Of a DNA stretch of 64,000 bases, positions 49,606-57,474 are shown in pieces. This DNA is from Akkermansia sp. (GTDB taxonomy: Bacteria; Verrucomicrobiota; Verrucomicrobiia; Verrucomicrobiales; Akkermansiaceae), in the NCBI GenBank assembly GCA_017415555.1, contig JAFQGF010000003.1, positions 1 through 64,000 of the forward strand. The letters run 5' to 3'. A model generated the notes under the pieces. The model searched no databases. It was not told where the DNA came from and saw nothing but the letters and a program-made list of their open reading frames with translations. The position numbers and the translations under genes were made by a program. How positions within the stretch are numbered: the stretch's first letter is position 1; the number at the start of each line of letters is the position of its first letter.

Positions 49606-50646
49606 TCAGAGATTAAAGAAAGGAACTGAGGATGGTTCAAGACGCAGAAAATCCTCCGTCTTAATGCGGAAGGAGTGAATACGCTGGAGTACAACGTGGC
49701 GCTGACCTACATCCGGATTGCCGATAAAGGTCATACCGCAAAGCAGCGACGGCAGAGCGTGCTCATCCTGCCAGGCGTAGGTGCTGGGTAACACCGTGGG
49801 AGCCATACTGGTAAACCCGTCCACCTGCACATTGTGCGCATAGGCAAACTCATCCAGCTTGCGACAAAGCTCCGGAGAGTAGGTGCCGTTCTCTTCTGCA
49901 TATACCAACAGGAAAACAAAACGATTACTCCACTCAGCCGCAGCCTCCGGGTGTTGTGCAAGGTAGTGGCGGAAAGCCATATCCTTACCGCTTCCTCTTT
50001 TGCCCAGGAAGAGTACCACAGTGGTGAGTCCACGCAGTTCGCTGTATACGAGAGCCTCATGAGTATCTGCCGCCACAGGAAGTGGTGCATGCACTCCTGC
50101 TTGTGGATGCTGTTGTTGCCAGTTTTTTACACGCTCCAATGCTGCCGGAGTCAGCATCAGCACCCCACTGTGAGGCTTTCCCCGGGTTGTGACCGGAAAG
50201 CTGTGCACGCGACCATCTGCCGCTAATAATTGCAAGGTGAACTCTTCCGGCAGCACACCGGGATAGATGGCCAGGATTTTCCCATATAAAGTGCCATGAT
50301 TCTGCGTTGCAATGGGCTCAAACTCGTGTTGTTTCAGCCATTGTGTCAGAAAGTCCACACTGACATCGTCCAGAGCACTGACCGGCACACGCACTTGTCG
50401 CCCCCGCATGGTACGCAAAATCACAGTAGCTTGTTTGCCCCATTGTCCACGGATTCCCTGTAGCGTGGCATGCAGTGAATCCCCGGTATGTCTCAGCCCC
50501 CAGTGACGTAGCGTGTCTCTGGCGCCGAAAATAGGCATCAGCTCCAACCCGGTCGCGCCGAACTCGGAAGGACTGGCAAAATCCGCCTTAACGCATGGCA
50601 TGAGAGTCGCCAAAAACACCGGAACAATGCACAAAATCTCTTTCAT
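49606..50646 (-). CDS. secreted protein with SHD1-like and thioredoxin-like domains
   Basis: 346 residues from the ATG at 50646, which gives a good signal peptide (MKEILCIVPVFLATLMPCVKA). Residues about 57-106 resemble an SHD1 domain (ATVILRTMRGRQVRVPVSALDDVSVDFL), common in secreted proteins of Planctomycetes and Verrucomicrobia. Residues about 205-320 resemble a thioredoxin fold without CXXC, with YLAQHPEAAAEWSNRFVFLLVYAEE matching YLAAHPEAPAIWRDKFILLPV in the next gene. It begins the two-gene operon. Role unknown. Confidence 0.75.
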   Translation of the reverse strand: MKEILCIVPVFLATLMPCVKADFASPSEFGATGLELMPIFGARDTLRHWGLRHTGDSLHATLQGIRGQWGKQATVILRTMRGRQVRVPVSALDDVSVDFLTQWLKQHEFEPIATQNHGTLYGKILAIYPGVLPEEFTLQLLAADGRVHSFPVTTRGKPHSGVLMLTPAALERVKNWQQQHPQAGVHAPLPVAADTHEALVYSELRGLTTVVLFLGKRGSGKDMAFRHYLAQHPEAAAEWSNRFVFLLVYAEENGTYSPELCRKLDEFAYAHNVQVDGFTSMAPTVLPSTYAWQDEHALPSLLCGMTFIGNPDVGQRHVVLQRIHSFRIKTEDFLRLEPSSVPFFNL

Positions 50647-50728
50647 ATACCCCAATAGGCGCACACCGGGAGATTTTTTTCGATAAAAAACTCATTTTTT
50701 TATGACTTTCTGCTGATTTTTTGCAGGA

Positions 50729-50757
50729 TTGACGCCGAGGCCGCTGCATGGTAGTAT
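50729..50757 (+). promoter_or_regulatory. promoter of mutL
   Basis: TTGACG (50729-50734), 17 bases, TAGTAT (50752-50757); leader about ten bases including an AGGA close to the ATG at 50774. Confidence 0.55.
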
Positions 50758-50773
50758 AAGTTCACACAGGAAA

Positions 50774-52690
50774 ATGGAGAACGAGACGCAACAGAGAATC
50801 CACCGCATGAGCGATGTGCTGGCCAGCCAGGTGGCTGCCGGCGAAGTGGTGGAGCGTCCCGCCTCCGTGGTCAAAGAACTCATCGAGAACAGTATCGATG
50901 CCGGAGCTACCATGATTCGTGTAGAAATTGTGCGTGGTGGCATCTCGATGATGAAGGTGACAGATAACGGCTGTGGAATGAGCCGACAAGACGCCCTCAT
51001 GTGCCTGGAACGGCATGCGACAAGCAAGCTGACCAGTTATGATGATTTGTCCTGCATTGCTAACCTCGGGTTTCGAGGGGAAGCTTTGCCCAGTATTGCC
51101 TCTGTAGCCGAGCTTCGCATCATGACAAGACGCGAAGCGGATATGGAGGGTACCATCATTTCCTGCAGCGGGGGCGTCATGGAAGACCCGCAGCAGGCAG
51201 GCTGTGCTCCCGGAACGGAAATCTGCGTCAATAACCTTTTCTTCAATACACCGGTGCGCCGCAAGTTTCTGAAGAGCAATGAAACGGAAGCCGGACACAT
51301 TGAGCACGAAATCAAGGTACATGCTCTTGCATACCCCAACCTGCGGTTTGTGTATGTGCGGGATGGACAGCTGGTATTCGACTGGCCTGCTACAAGTGAT
51401 CTGCGCCAGCGCATTGCCGACTTTGCCGGGAGAGACATTGCCGCTGGCCTGCTGCGCATCAAGCCACAGCTTGGGCCGGGAATCCATGTGAGCGGCTTCC
51501 TCATGCCGCTGAGCGAGGCTCGCCGCAACAGGCGCATGCAATTCATTTTCCTGAACACTCGTTCCATCGAGGACAAGATTATCGCCCGGGCTATACGGGA
51601 TGGCTACGGCGGATTCCCCACCGGATTGCATCCTGCTCTCTTCCTGTACCTGGAGGTCGAACCTGCGCTTGTGGATGTCAATGTGCATCCGGCCAAAAAG
51701 GAAGTACGCTTCCTGCGCCCATCCGACATTACAAATGTGGTGATGGATGCGGTTTCTGCTACCCTGGCAGCACATGCCCGTGGGGAAAACGAACAGCGAC
51801 CACAGGTGCCGCCGGCACCAGTGCACAAGCCGCTTCCGGCAGATAAAACGATTGTTGCCCCGCAGCCTTGCCCAAAGAGCCGACAATCGACAACACCAGT
51901 GGTCGCGATGACGGACGAGGCACAACAAGGGACGGCATTACGACCGATTCCGGAAGGAATCGCAAAACCCGCACTGGTGCTCAAACCAGTGCTTGAACCC
52001 ATACAGAAAGAACTGACGCTGCCCGCCGCCCCGGTGAAGCAGCCCACGGAGTCACCGGTTGTGCCACATGCGGCATCTCCCTGTCCTGAGCCGGTTTCCT
52101 CCGGCTCAAAAGCAGATAAGTTCCGCTATGTGGGGACCTGCGCCGGCAAATACCTCCTGTACGAGAATGCGGAAGGGCTTGTGCTGCTTTCTCCCGGAGC
52201 GGCACGCGAGCGCATTCTCTATGAGCGCCTGCTTAAAAGCCACGACCGCCCCATCCACTCCCAACGCCTGCTGCAGCCTGTTATGCTGGACCTGGATGCC
52301 CGCGAGGTAGGCGTGGCTCTGGAGGTCAGCAAACAACTGGAGCGAGCCGGTTTCCGTATTTCTCACTTTGGTCAGCGCACACTCCGTGTGGATGGCGTAC
52401 CGATGATGCTCAGCCTGCCTAGGGTGGATGAATTCCTGCTGGAGCTTATACGCAGCTTCTCCTCCGGCGAGATGAAGCTCAAACGCGCACGCAACCCCTT
52501 CGAACCCTACGCCCAGCAGCTTGCCCGCCAGTATTCCCGCAAGGAAGACCTGCGTCCCTGGTTGCAGGCACCTCTGCCGCTTCTCAGTGAGTTGTTGAGC
52601 TGTGAGATTCCCTACTGCACGCCTAACGGAAAACCCACCATGGTGCCGCTTTCTCTCAACGAGCTTTCCCGCAAATTCCAGGCTCAGTAA
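50774..52690 (+). CDS. mutL: DNA mismatch repair protein MutL, without the endonuclease motif
   Basis: Dimeric ATPase linking mismatch recognition to strand removal. 638 residues from the ATG at 50774. GHKL ATPase motifs: KELIENSIDAGA, DNGCGM, GFRGEALPSIASV, and VDVNVHPAKKEVRF. A long Pro/Gln/Ala linker (about 340-450) follows. In the C-terminal domain the endonuclease motif DQHA-X2-E-X4-E is changed to S473-P-G-A-A-R-E-R-I-L-Y-E: the metal-binding Asp and His are gone although both Glu remain. So it may act like E. coli MutL, which needs a separate nickase. No mutS or mutH here. Confidence 0.93.
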   Translation: MENETQQRIHRMSDVLASQVAAGEVVERPASVVKELIENSIDAGATMIRVEIVRGGISMMKVTDNGCGMSRQDALMCLERHATSKLTSYDDLSCIANLGFRGEALPSIASVAELRIMTRREADMEGTIISCSGGVMEDPQQAGCAPGTEICVNNLFFNTPVRRKFLKSNETEAGHIEHEIKVHALAYPNLRFVYVRDGQLVFDWPATSDLRQRIADFAGRDIAAGLLRIKPQLGPGIHVSGFLMPLSEARRNRRMQFIFLNTRSIEDKIIARAIRDGYGGFPTGLHPALFLYLEVEPALVDVNVHPAKKEVRFLRPSDITNVVMDAVSATLAAHARGENEQRPQVPPAPVHKPLPADKTIVAPQPCPKSRQSTTPVVAMTDEAQQGTALRPIPEGIAKPALVLKPVLEPIQKELTLPAAPVKQPTESPVVPHAASPCPEPVSSGSKADKFRYVGTCAGKYLLYENAEGLVLLSPGAARERILYERLLKSHDRPIHSQRLLQPVMLDLDAREVGVALEVSKQLERAGFRISHFGQRTLRVDGVPMMLSLPRVDEFLLELIRSFSSGEMKLKRARNPFEPYAQQLARQYSRKEDLRPWLQAPLPLLSELLSCEIPYCTPNGKPTMVPLSLNELSRKFQAQ

Positions 52691-52702
52691 CCGATTTTGT
52701 GC

Positions 52703-52731
52703 TTTATCTATCCCGCAGAGTATGCTAGAAT
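52703..52731 (+). promoter_or_regulatory. promoter of the ROK kinase gene, leaderless arrangement
   Basis: TTTATC (52703-52708), 17 bases, TAGAAT (52726-52731), eight bases to the ATG at 52740. The -35 is weak. Confidence 0.5.
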
Positions 52732-52739
52732 GCGCGCGT

Positions 52740-53690
52740 ATGGCAGCAGAAGAACTTTCTATCGGTGTGGATATGGGTGGCACAACCATCAAATTTGCCG
52801 TTGTGCAGGGAACAGAGGTCATTTACAAAGGCGTTCCCATGCAGACTGGAGATTACCCCTCGCCCGACTGCATTGTAGAGGAAATAGGCAAGCGACTTCG
52901 CGCCATTATGGAGCTGTATCCTTCTGTTAAAGCAGTAGGTATGGGGCTGCCCGGTTTTGTGGACCATAAGGCGGGTATTGTGGATTCTCTCACCAACGTT
53001 CCCGGTTGGTACGATATCCACATCCGCGATATTCTTTCTGATGCCACCGGACTTCCTGCCGCGGTGGACAACGATGCCAACTGCATGGCCTATGCTGAGT
53101 GGAAGCTCGGAGCCGGGCGTGGTATGAGCGACCTGGTGTGCTTGACACTGGGAACCGGCATCGGTTCCGGCGTGATTGCCGGCGGGCATTTTGTGCGTGG
53201 CCACCTGAGTGCTGCCGGTGAGTTGGGACAGATGACTATTGACTACAAGGGGCGTCTTGGCTACTATGGTAATCAAGGGGCTATTGAGGACTACATCGGA
53301 CACCGCGAAATCACAGCCGAAGCTCAGGCTTCCTACGCCGCGGCCGGATATTCCCGCCCACTGGAAAAATGCGGCCCGATGGAGCTGGAACTGGCAGCCA
53401 AAGCAGGCTGCCCCATTGCGCTGAAGGTATGGGATGATATTGGTCGCAAGCTTGCAGCCTGCCTCATGAACTGCCACTACATTCTTAACCCGGAGGCCTT
53501 CATCATCGGCGGAGGCGTGGCAAAAGCCGGAGATTTACTATTCGGGCCGACGCGTCGTTATCTCAAGGCCCAGCTGTACCCGCCGCATTACGAGAAAATC
53601 AAAATCCTGCCGGCCAAGTTCAGTAATGATGCCGGCATCATTGGTGCCGCGCGTCTGGCTCTCAGCGTAGCCAATAACGAAGATTCCTGA
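52740..53690 (+). CDS. ROK-family sugar kinase, glucokinase-like
   Basis: Probable cytoplasmic glucokinase (ATP + glucose to glucose 6-phosphate). 316 residues from the ATG at 52740. Phosphate loop VDMGGTTIKFAVV, VGMGLPGFVD, the substrate region AVDNDANCMAYAEWKLG with the catalytic Asp, LTLGTGIGSGVI, and GHLSAAGELGQMTI are typical of ROK kinases. The ROK zinc motif (HXCGCGRXGCXE) is missing; the matching stretch is IDYKGRLGYYGNQGAIEDYIG, without Cys. No DNA-binding domain, so not a ROK repressor. mutL ends 49 bases upstream. Confidence 0.87.
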   Translation: MAAEELSIGVDMGGTTIKFAVVQGTEVIYKGVPMQTGDYPSPDCIVEEIGKRLRAIMELYPSVKAVGMGLPGFVDHKAGIVDSLTNVPGWYDIHIRDILSDATGLPAAVDNDANCMAYAEWKLGAGRGMSDLVCLTLGTGIGSGVIAGGHFVRGHLSAAGELGQMTIDYKGRLGYYGNQGAIEDYIGHREITAEAQASYAAAGYSRPLEKCGPMELELAAKAGCPIALKVWDDIGRKLAACLMNCHYILNPEAFIIGGGVAKAGDLLFGPTRRYLKAQLYPPHYEKIKILPAKFSNDAGIIGAARLALSVANNEDS

Positions 53691-53698
53691 TTTCTGAC

Positions 53699-54604
53699 GT
53701 GCTGCAAGATGCTACCAAAGCAGAGCTTCGCCTCTGTTCCCGACTGAAGCTGGAGGAATCTGCGGCATCTCAGCTGATTGCGGCCATGCGCGAGGGAAAA
53801 TCCTCCAGAGGCGCAGTAGTGCTCTCGCCTTTGGCAGCTGCAGATTACTTGCCGCCCTTTGATTGCATCGATACAAGCGACTGGGGATGGTTGCCGCCGC
53901 GGGTCTTTGTGCCGGCAGAAGGCGTAAAACCCACGGCCTTTGCCGATTATGCATCCGGCCTGTACTACGCACTGGATTTGTCGTCCTGCTGGGAGAGTGC
54001 ACCGCTTTCCGTTGTAGAAGCACCTGCCGCCAGTCTGGATATGTGTGCAGCTCCCGGTGGCAAGACAATGCTCATGGCTGCCCGTTATCTCCCCCATAAC
54101 CACACAGCTAATGAGGTGAATGCCGCCCGCCGCGGCATTCTGCGGCAGAATATGGAGCAATGCGGAGTGCCGAATGTGGCTGTAACCGGCCTTCGCCCCG
54201 ACCAGTGGGCAGCAGAAGGACATTGTTTCAACCTCCTTCTGGCGGATGCTCCTTGCAGTGGGCAATCCCTGCTGTGCAAGGGAATTCGCAATCCGGGGTG
54301 TCTGGGGGCACAGATGGTAAATGGCAATGCAAAACGCCAGAAGGGCATTCTGCTGGCGGCGGTACAGTGCGTAGCACCCGGTGGTCACATTCTCTATTCC
54401 ACCTGTACTTATGACCCGGACGAAAACGAGAAAGTGATGGCATACATTCTCAAACGTGTGCCGGGATGGACGGCCGTGGAAGTGCCGGTTCTTGCGGAGT
54501 TCCGTTCTGCGTTGGCGGATTTCCCCTGTTATCGGCTTCTGCCACACCATGGATTCGGCGCCGGTGGCTTCTGCTGCCTGTTGAAACGTAACATTAACTC
54601 TTAA
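53699..54604 (+). CDS. RNA (cytosine-C5)-methyltransferase, NOL1/NOP2/Sun family
   Basis: SAM-dependent m5C methyltransferase for rRNA or tRNA. 301 residues with a GTG start at 53699, eight bases after the kinase gene. Motifs: LDMCAAPGGKTMLMA, LLADAPCSGQSLL and YSTCTYDPDENE, which hold the two family cysteines. It lacks the N-terminal NusB-like domain of RsmB and the C-terminal PUA-like part of RsmF, so the target cannot be named. A long antisense frame over it was discarded. Confidence 0.85.
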   Translation: MLQDATKAELRLCSRLKLEESAASQLIAAMREGKSSRGAVVLSPLAAADYLPPFDCIDTSDWGWLPPRVFVPAEGVKPTAFADYASGLYYALDLSSCWESAPLSVVEAPAASLDMCAAPGGKTMLMAARYLPHNHTANEVNAARRGILRQNMEQCGVPNVAVTGLRPDQWAAEGHCFNLLLADAPCSGQSLLCKGIRNPGCLGAQMVNGNAKRQKGILLAAVQCVAPGGHILYSTCTYDPDENEKVMAYILKRVPGWTAVEVPVLAEFRSALADFPCYRLLPHHGFGAGGFCCLLKRNINS

Positions 54605-54623
54605 CCTCAACATATACAAAACA

Positions 54624-55139
54624 ATGAAAACCATTAACATTATAGTAGCCATTGCGGCTCTTGTGATACCCACTCTGATTGCTGCACCCATGCCGGCTAA
54701 AGCCGACTTGCTGGCAAGTAATACAGTCGTGGCTGTATACACCGGCACAAAAGAACGTCCCTGCATGTTCCGCACTGCTCTCTGCCCCGACCGCTGCGGC
54801 CACGCCGCCAAAGTAGCAACCTTCAGCGTTGTCAGCAACGAAGATTATAAAAAGCCCGGGAAGTATGGAGATGATAAGGCAGAACCCGGCTCCGTCATCA
54901 TGGTGGATTTGCTGCATGAAACGCCCGGACAGAGTGACGAAGTGAAGAAAATTATCGAAACTCTCCAACCCGGTGATGCTGTCCGCATGACCCAAGATCA
55001 CTATTATGGTGATTTCGGTGAGGTCGTTGAGCCTTTCCGTCCTGTCACCAAAATGGAGAAGTTGGAGGGTGTGAAGAAGAGCGTTCCCGCCTCCACCGAA
55101 GTTCAGCACCCCATTATGCTGCTGCGTCGTGCACGCTAA
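54624..55139 (+). CDS. hypothetical secreted protein
   Basis: 171 residues with a signal peptide (MKTINIIVAIAALVIPTLIAAPMPAKA). The mature part begins with LLASNTVVAVYTGTKERPCMFRTALCPDRCGHAAKVATFSV, with three Cys and a basic His, then a lysine-rich, small OB- or SH3-like region (LQPGDAVRMTQDHYYGDFGEV). The same pattern, a short beta protein with a Cys-rich start, is seen in lineage-specific envelope proteins, but I recognise no family. Lies 19 bases after the methyltransferase gene and is overlapped by the next gene. Confidence 0.7.
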   Translation: MKTINIIVAIAALVIPTLIAAPMPAKADLLASNTVVAVYTGTKERPCMFRTALCPDRCGHAAKVATFSVVSNEDYKKPGKYGDDKAEPGSVIMVDLLHETPGQSDEVKKIIETLQPGDAVRMTQDHYYGDFGEVVEPFRPVTKMEKLEGVKKSVPASTEVQHPIMLLRRAR

Positions 55140-55923
55140 GCGACTCACCCTCACATTTTTTCTGGCAGGTTGTTTTGTTTCCCCGGCAGAGCAACCTGTC
55201 AGTGTTGTCGCCTCGCAGCAGCTGCGACAGCCCATTCCTCAGCTTGAACTTGATTTACAGGGGCAGGGGACTGCTCTCGTTTTTATTGGAGGACTCGGGG
55301 ATGAAATAAGTGGTATCGTGCCGCATATGATGGCCACAATGCCCCCGGTGAGTTCGCAGGAAACACGTGCTTATTATCACTGGCATGCCGGCAATCCCCA
55401 ACAGGCAGACCGGGGTGCTGCAGCATTGGCGGCCCGCATCCGGGCATACCGCCATCGCAATTCGGCGGCGGATATCGTGCTCATCGGGCACAGCATGGGT
55501 GCCGCAACAGCCATGAAGACCGCTGCGGCACTTCCACCCGGGGAAGGGCGCGTGTTTGTTGTAACACTTGATCCCTCAGACCGCAGCTACGCACCCGTGC
55601 GCCCGCCATCTGTCAGCTGGTGGGGAAATGCCTATGTGGTAAACTCTCGCTCGGCGCATGACTATATTGCCGTATGGGGCGGACGCTGGAATGCCTGCAA
55701 ACAGGCAGATACGAACTTGCGATTCGATGGTCGGCTCAGAGATGAGAGTGGGTATTTTTATATACACGATAACGCCCTCTCGCTGATGTGCAGCAGAGGG
55801 CGCGGCAGGCATGCATCGCTGTATGATGAAATTTGCCGGAGACTCAGAACAGAGTCGGCACCCAGCCGAGAAGACGATACGTCCAGACAGCAATTGCCAG
55901 GAGAGAGAGCAGATACCAAGTGA
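55129..55923 (+). CDS. alpha/beta-hydrolase-like lipoprotein
   Basis: 264 residues from a GTG at 55129 inside the end of the previous gene. Leader (V)HAKRLTLTFFLAGC gives a lipobox-like FLAGC. ALVFIGGLGDEI is a possible oxyanion strand and LIGHSMGAATAMKTAAAL holds the nucleophile Ser of a GXSXG elbow. The acid and His are not obvious; DPSDRSYAP and a later NALSLMCSRGRGRHASLYDEI with His are candidates. Perhaps a lipase or esterase of the envelope. The last 80 bases overlap a small gene on the other strand. Confidence 0.7.
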   Translation: MHAKRLTLTFFLAGCFVSPAEQPVSVVASQQLRQPIPQLELDLQGQGTALVFIGGLGDEISGIVPHMMATMPPVSSQETRAYYHWHAGNPQQADRGAAALAARIRAYRHRNSAADIVLIGHSMGAATAMKTAAALPPGEGRVFVVTLDPSDRSYAPVRPPSVSWWGNAYVVNSRSAHDYIAVWGGRWNACKQADTNLRFDGRLRDESGYFYIHDNALSLMCSRGRGRHASLYDEICRRLRTESAPSREDDTSRQQLPGERADTK

Positions 55924-56035
55924 TAACCCACGCAGGACGCACCTGGTGACGTGTGGCATTGGACATCTGATTTCGCACCTTGATGACCTGCTTCTGGAAG
56001 ATGAGATCTTCGTTCTCCGGGATTTCTTCTCTCAT
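55844..56035 (-). CDS. small single-pass membrane protein
   Basis: A 63-residue protein: a charged N-terminal helix (MREEIPENEDLIFQKQVIKVRNQMSNATRHQ) and one C-terminal membrane segment (AWVITWYLLSLLAIAVWTYRLLGWVPTLF). It is backed by a sound promoter (TTGAAA, 17 bases, TACACT) whose -10 box ends ten bases before the ATG. Its 3' end runs antisense to the end of the hydrolase gene. Tail-anchored form suggests a small membrane regulator or subunit; no family recognised. Confidence 0.6.
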   Translation of the reverse strand: MREEIPENEDLIFQKQVIKVRNQMSNATRHQVRPAWVITWYLLSLLAIAVWTYRLLGWVPTLF

Positions 56036-56045
56036 GGCTCGGCAC

Positions 56046-56074
56046 AGTGTAACACAGACGAGCGCTGTTTTCAA
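56046..56074 (-). promoter_or_regulatory. promoter of the 63-residue membrane protein, leaderless arrangement
   Basis: Minus strand: TTGAAA (56074-56069), 17 bases, TACACT (56051-56046), ten bases to the ATG. Confidence 0.6.
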
Positions 56075-56085
56075 GTACTACAGTC

Positions 56086-56114
56086 TTGCCAAGTCAGAAA
56101 AAATCTGCTAAACT
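56086..56114 (+). promoter_or_regulatory. promoter of aroK
   Basis: TTGCCA (56086-56091), 17 bases, TAAACT (56109-56114). The leader to the ATG at 56164 is about 43 bases. Confidence 0.5.
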
Positions 56115-56163
56115 CTGGGCCGTTGCAGAGCCGTGCACTCTATACAAAACCGTATTTACTTAC

Positions 56164-56727
56164 ATGGAGCCTTGCTTTCCCATAGATACCAAAGGGCATC
56201 CCATCATCCTGATTGGGCTGATGGGCTGTGGCAAGACGACTATCGGCAAAGAGCTCAGCCGCATGACTTGCATGCCCTTGATTGACATGGATTCCATTAT
56301 CGAGGAACAGATTGGCAAGAGCATTTCCGATATTTTCCGCGATGAGGGAGAGGCTCATTTCCGGGCACTGGAAACAGCCCTGCTGCGATATATTGAGGGT
56401 ACGGTGGGTACAGAGAAGGGCTCCGTCATCATTTCTACCGGAGGTGGCGTTGTTCTTAAACCGATTAACAGAGAGTTGCTGCGGAGAATTGGATTCACGG
56501 TGTGGTTCAATGTGGACGTTCCTACTCTGCTGGAGCGCACATCCCGGAGCAATAACCGCCCCCTGCTGCAACGCCCGGATCGAGCAGCCATCATGGAAAG
56601 ACTGTACCGGGAACGTACGCCGTTGTACGCCGAGGCTGCCCACCTGCGACTAGATTCCTCCCATATCAGTGTGCGGGACACTGTCCCACTCGTACACGAG
56701 GCAGCGTTGCGTTTCTTTGGCAACTGA
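56164..56727 (+). CDS. aroK: shikimate kinase
   Basis: Phosphorylates shikimate with ATP in chorismate synthesis. 187 residues from the ATG at 56164. Walker A GLMGCGKTTIG, the substrate site PLIDMDSIIEEQIGKSISDIF (with Met in place of the usual Thr of DTD), ISTGGGVV, and NNRPLLQ with the lid Arg are all present. An upstream ATG at 56086 lies on the -35 box and is rejected. The neighbour on the other strand is tlyA, two bases from its stop. Confidence 0.93.
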   Translation: MEPCFPIDTKGHPIILIGLMGCGKTTIGKELSRMTCMPLIDMDSIIEEQIGKSISDIFRDEGEAHFRALETALLRYIEGTVGTEKGSVIISTGGGVVLKPINRELLRRIGFTVWFNVDVPTLLERTSRSNNRPLLQRPDRAAIMERLYRERTPLYAEAAHLRLDSSHISVRDTVPLVHEAALRFFGN

Positions 56728-56729
56728 GC

Positions 56730-57458
56730 TTAGCGCAGCCAGGCCAGGAATTCTCTGTTACCCTCCATACCTGTGATGGGAGAATCTGCCACACCCATCC
56801 ATTCCCGCTTCAGCTCCATTGTAACAAACTCGCGGATTTTTGTCACCGCTCTCTCATGCAGAGCAGGGTCTCGCACAATGCCGCCGGGGCCTATATCTTC
56901 CGGTTGCAGCTCGAATTGGGGCTTGATAAGCACTAGCATATCCCCGCCTTCCTCCAGACAACCGTAGGCGGCCGGCAATATTCTGGTAAGGGAAATGAAG
57001 GATACATCACTTACTATAAGCTGCACCTTTTCTCCCAAGTCTGCCGGTGTCATGTATCGGGCGTTGAACTGCTCCTTTACAATGACACGGGGGTCATTGC
57101 GGAGTTTCCAGACCAGCTGATTCGTGCCTACATCCACCGCATGCACACGTTTAGCGCCATTCTGGAGCAGGCAATCCGTAAAGCCGCCCGTAGAGGAGCC
57201 GATATCCAGACACACTTTACCCTCGGCTTTTACGGGGAATGCTTTAAGTGCCCCCTCCAGCTTAAGACCTCCGCGACTTACATATTTCGGCTTATTCTTC
57301 ACCGTAATGGGCAGGGAATCGTCTACCTTGGTGCCGGGTTTTGTAACGGGTTGGCCCTTTACCAGGACTTCTCCGGCAATAATGAGGCGCTGAGCCTGTT
57401 CGCGCGAGTCGCACAGGCCCAGGGAGGTAATAAGAACATCCAATCTCTGCTTAGGCAT
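56730..57458 (-). CDS. tlyA: TlyA family rRNA 2'-O-methyltransferase
   Basis: 242 residues from the ATG at 57458 (MPKQRLDVLI). An S4 RNA-binding domain (LDVLITSLGLCDSREQAQRLIIAGEVLVKG) is followed by an FtsJ-type methyltransferase: KYVSRGGLKLEGAL, SAM site CLDIGSSTGGFTDCLLQNGA, AVDVGTNQL, and VSDVSFISL. In mycobacteria TlyA methylates 16S and 23S rRNA and its family is also annotated as hemolysin, a name that should not be trusted. Last gene of an operon headed by the OsmC gene, 16 bases after the Pro/Gln-rich lipoprotein. Confidence 0.9.
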   Translation of the reverse strand: MPKQRLDVLITSLGLCDSREQAQRLIIAGEVLVKGQPVTKPGTKVDDSLPITVKNKPKYVSRGGLKLEGALKAFPVKAEGKVCLDIGSSTGGFTDCLLQNGAKRVHAVDVGTNQLVWKLRNDPRVIVKEQFNARYMTPADLGEKVQLIVSDVSFISLTRILPAAYGCLEEGGDMLVLIKPQFELQPEDIGPGGIVRDPALHERAVTKIREFVTMELKREWMGVADSPITGMEGNREFLAWLR

Positions 57459-57474
57459 AGCGGAAAGAGAAGAT

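Noticed and set aside
53588..54838. A 416-codon minus-strand frame across the m5C methyltransferase gene
   Set aside because: It runs antisense to a gene with clear catalytic motifs and has low-plausibility composition.
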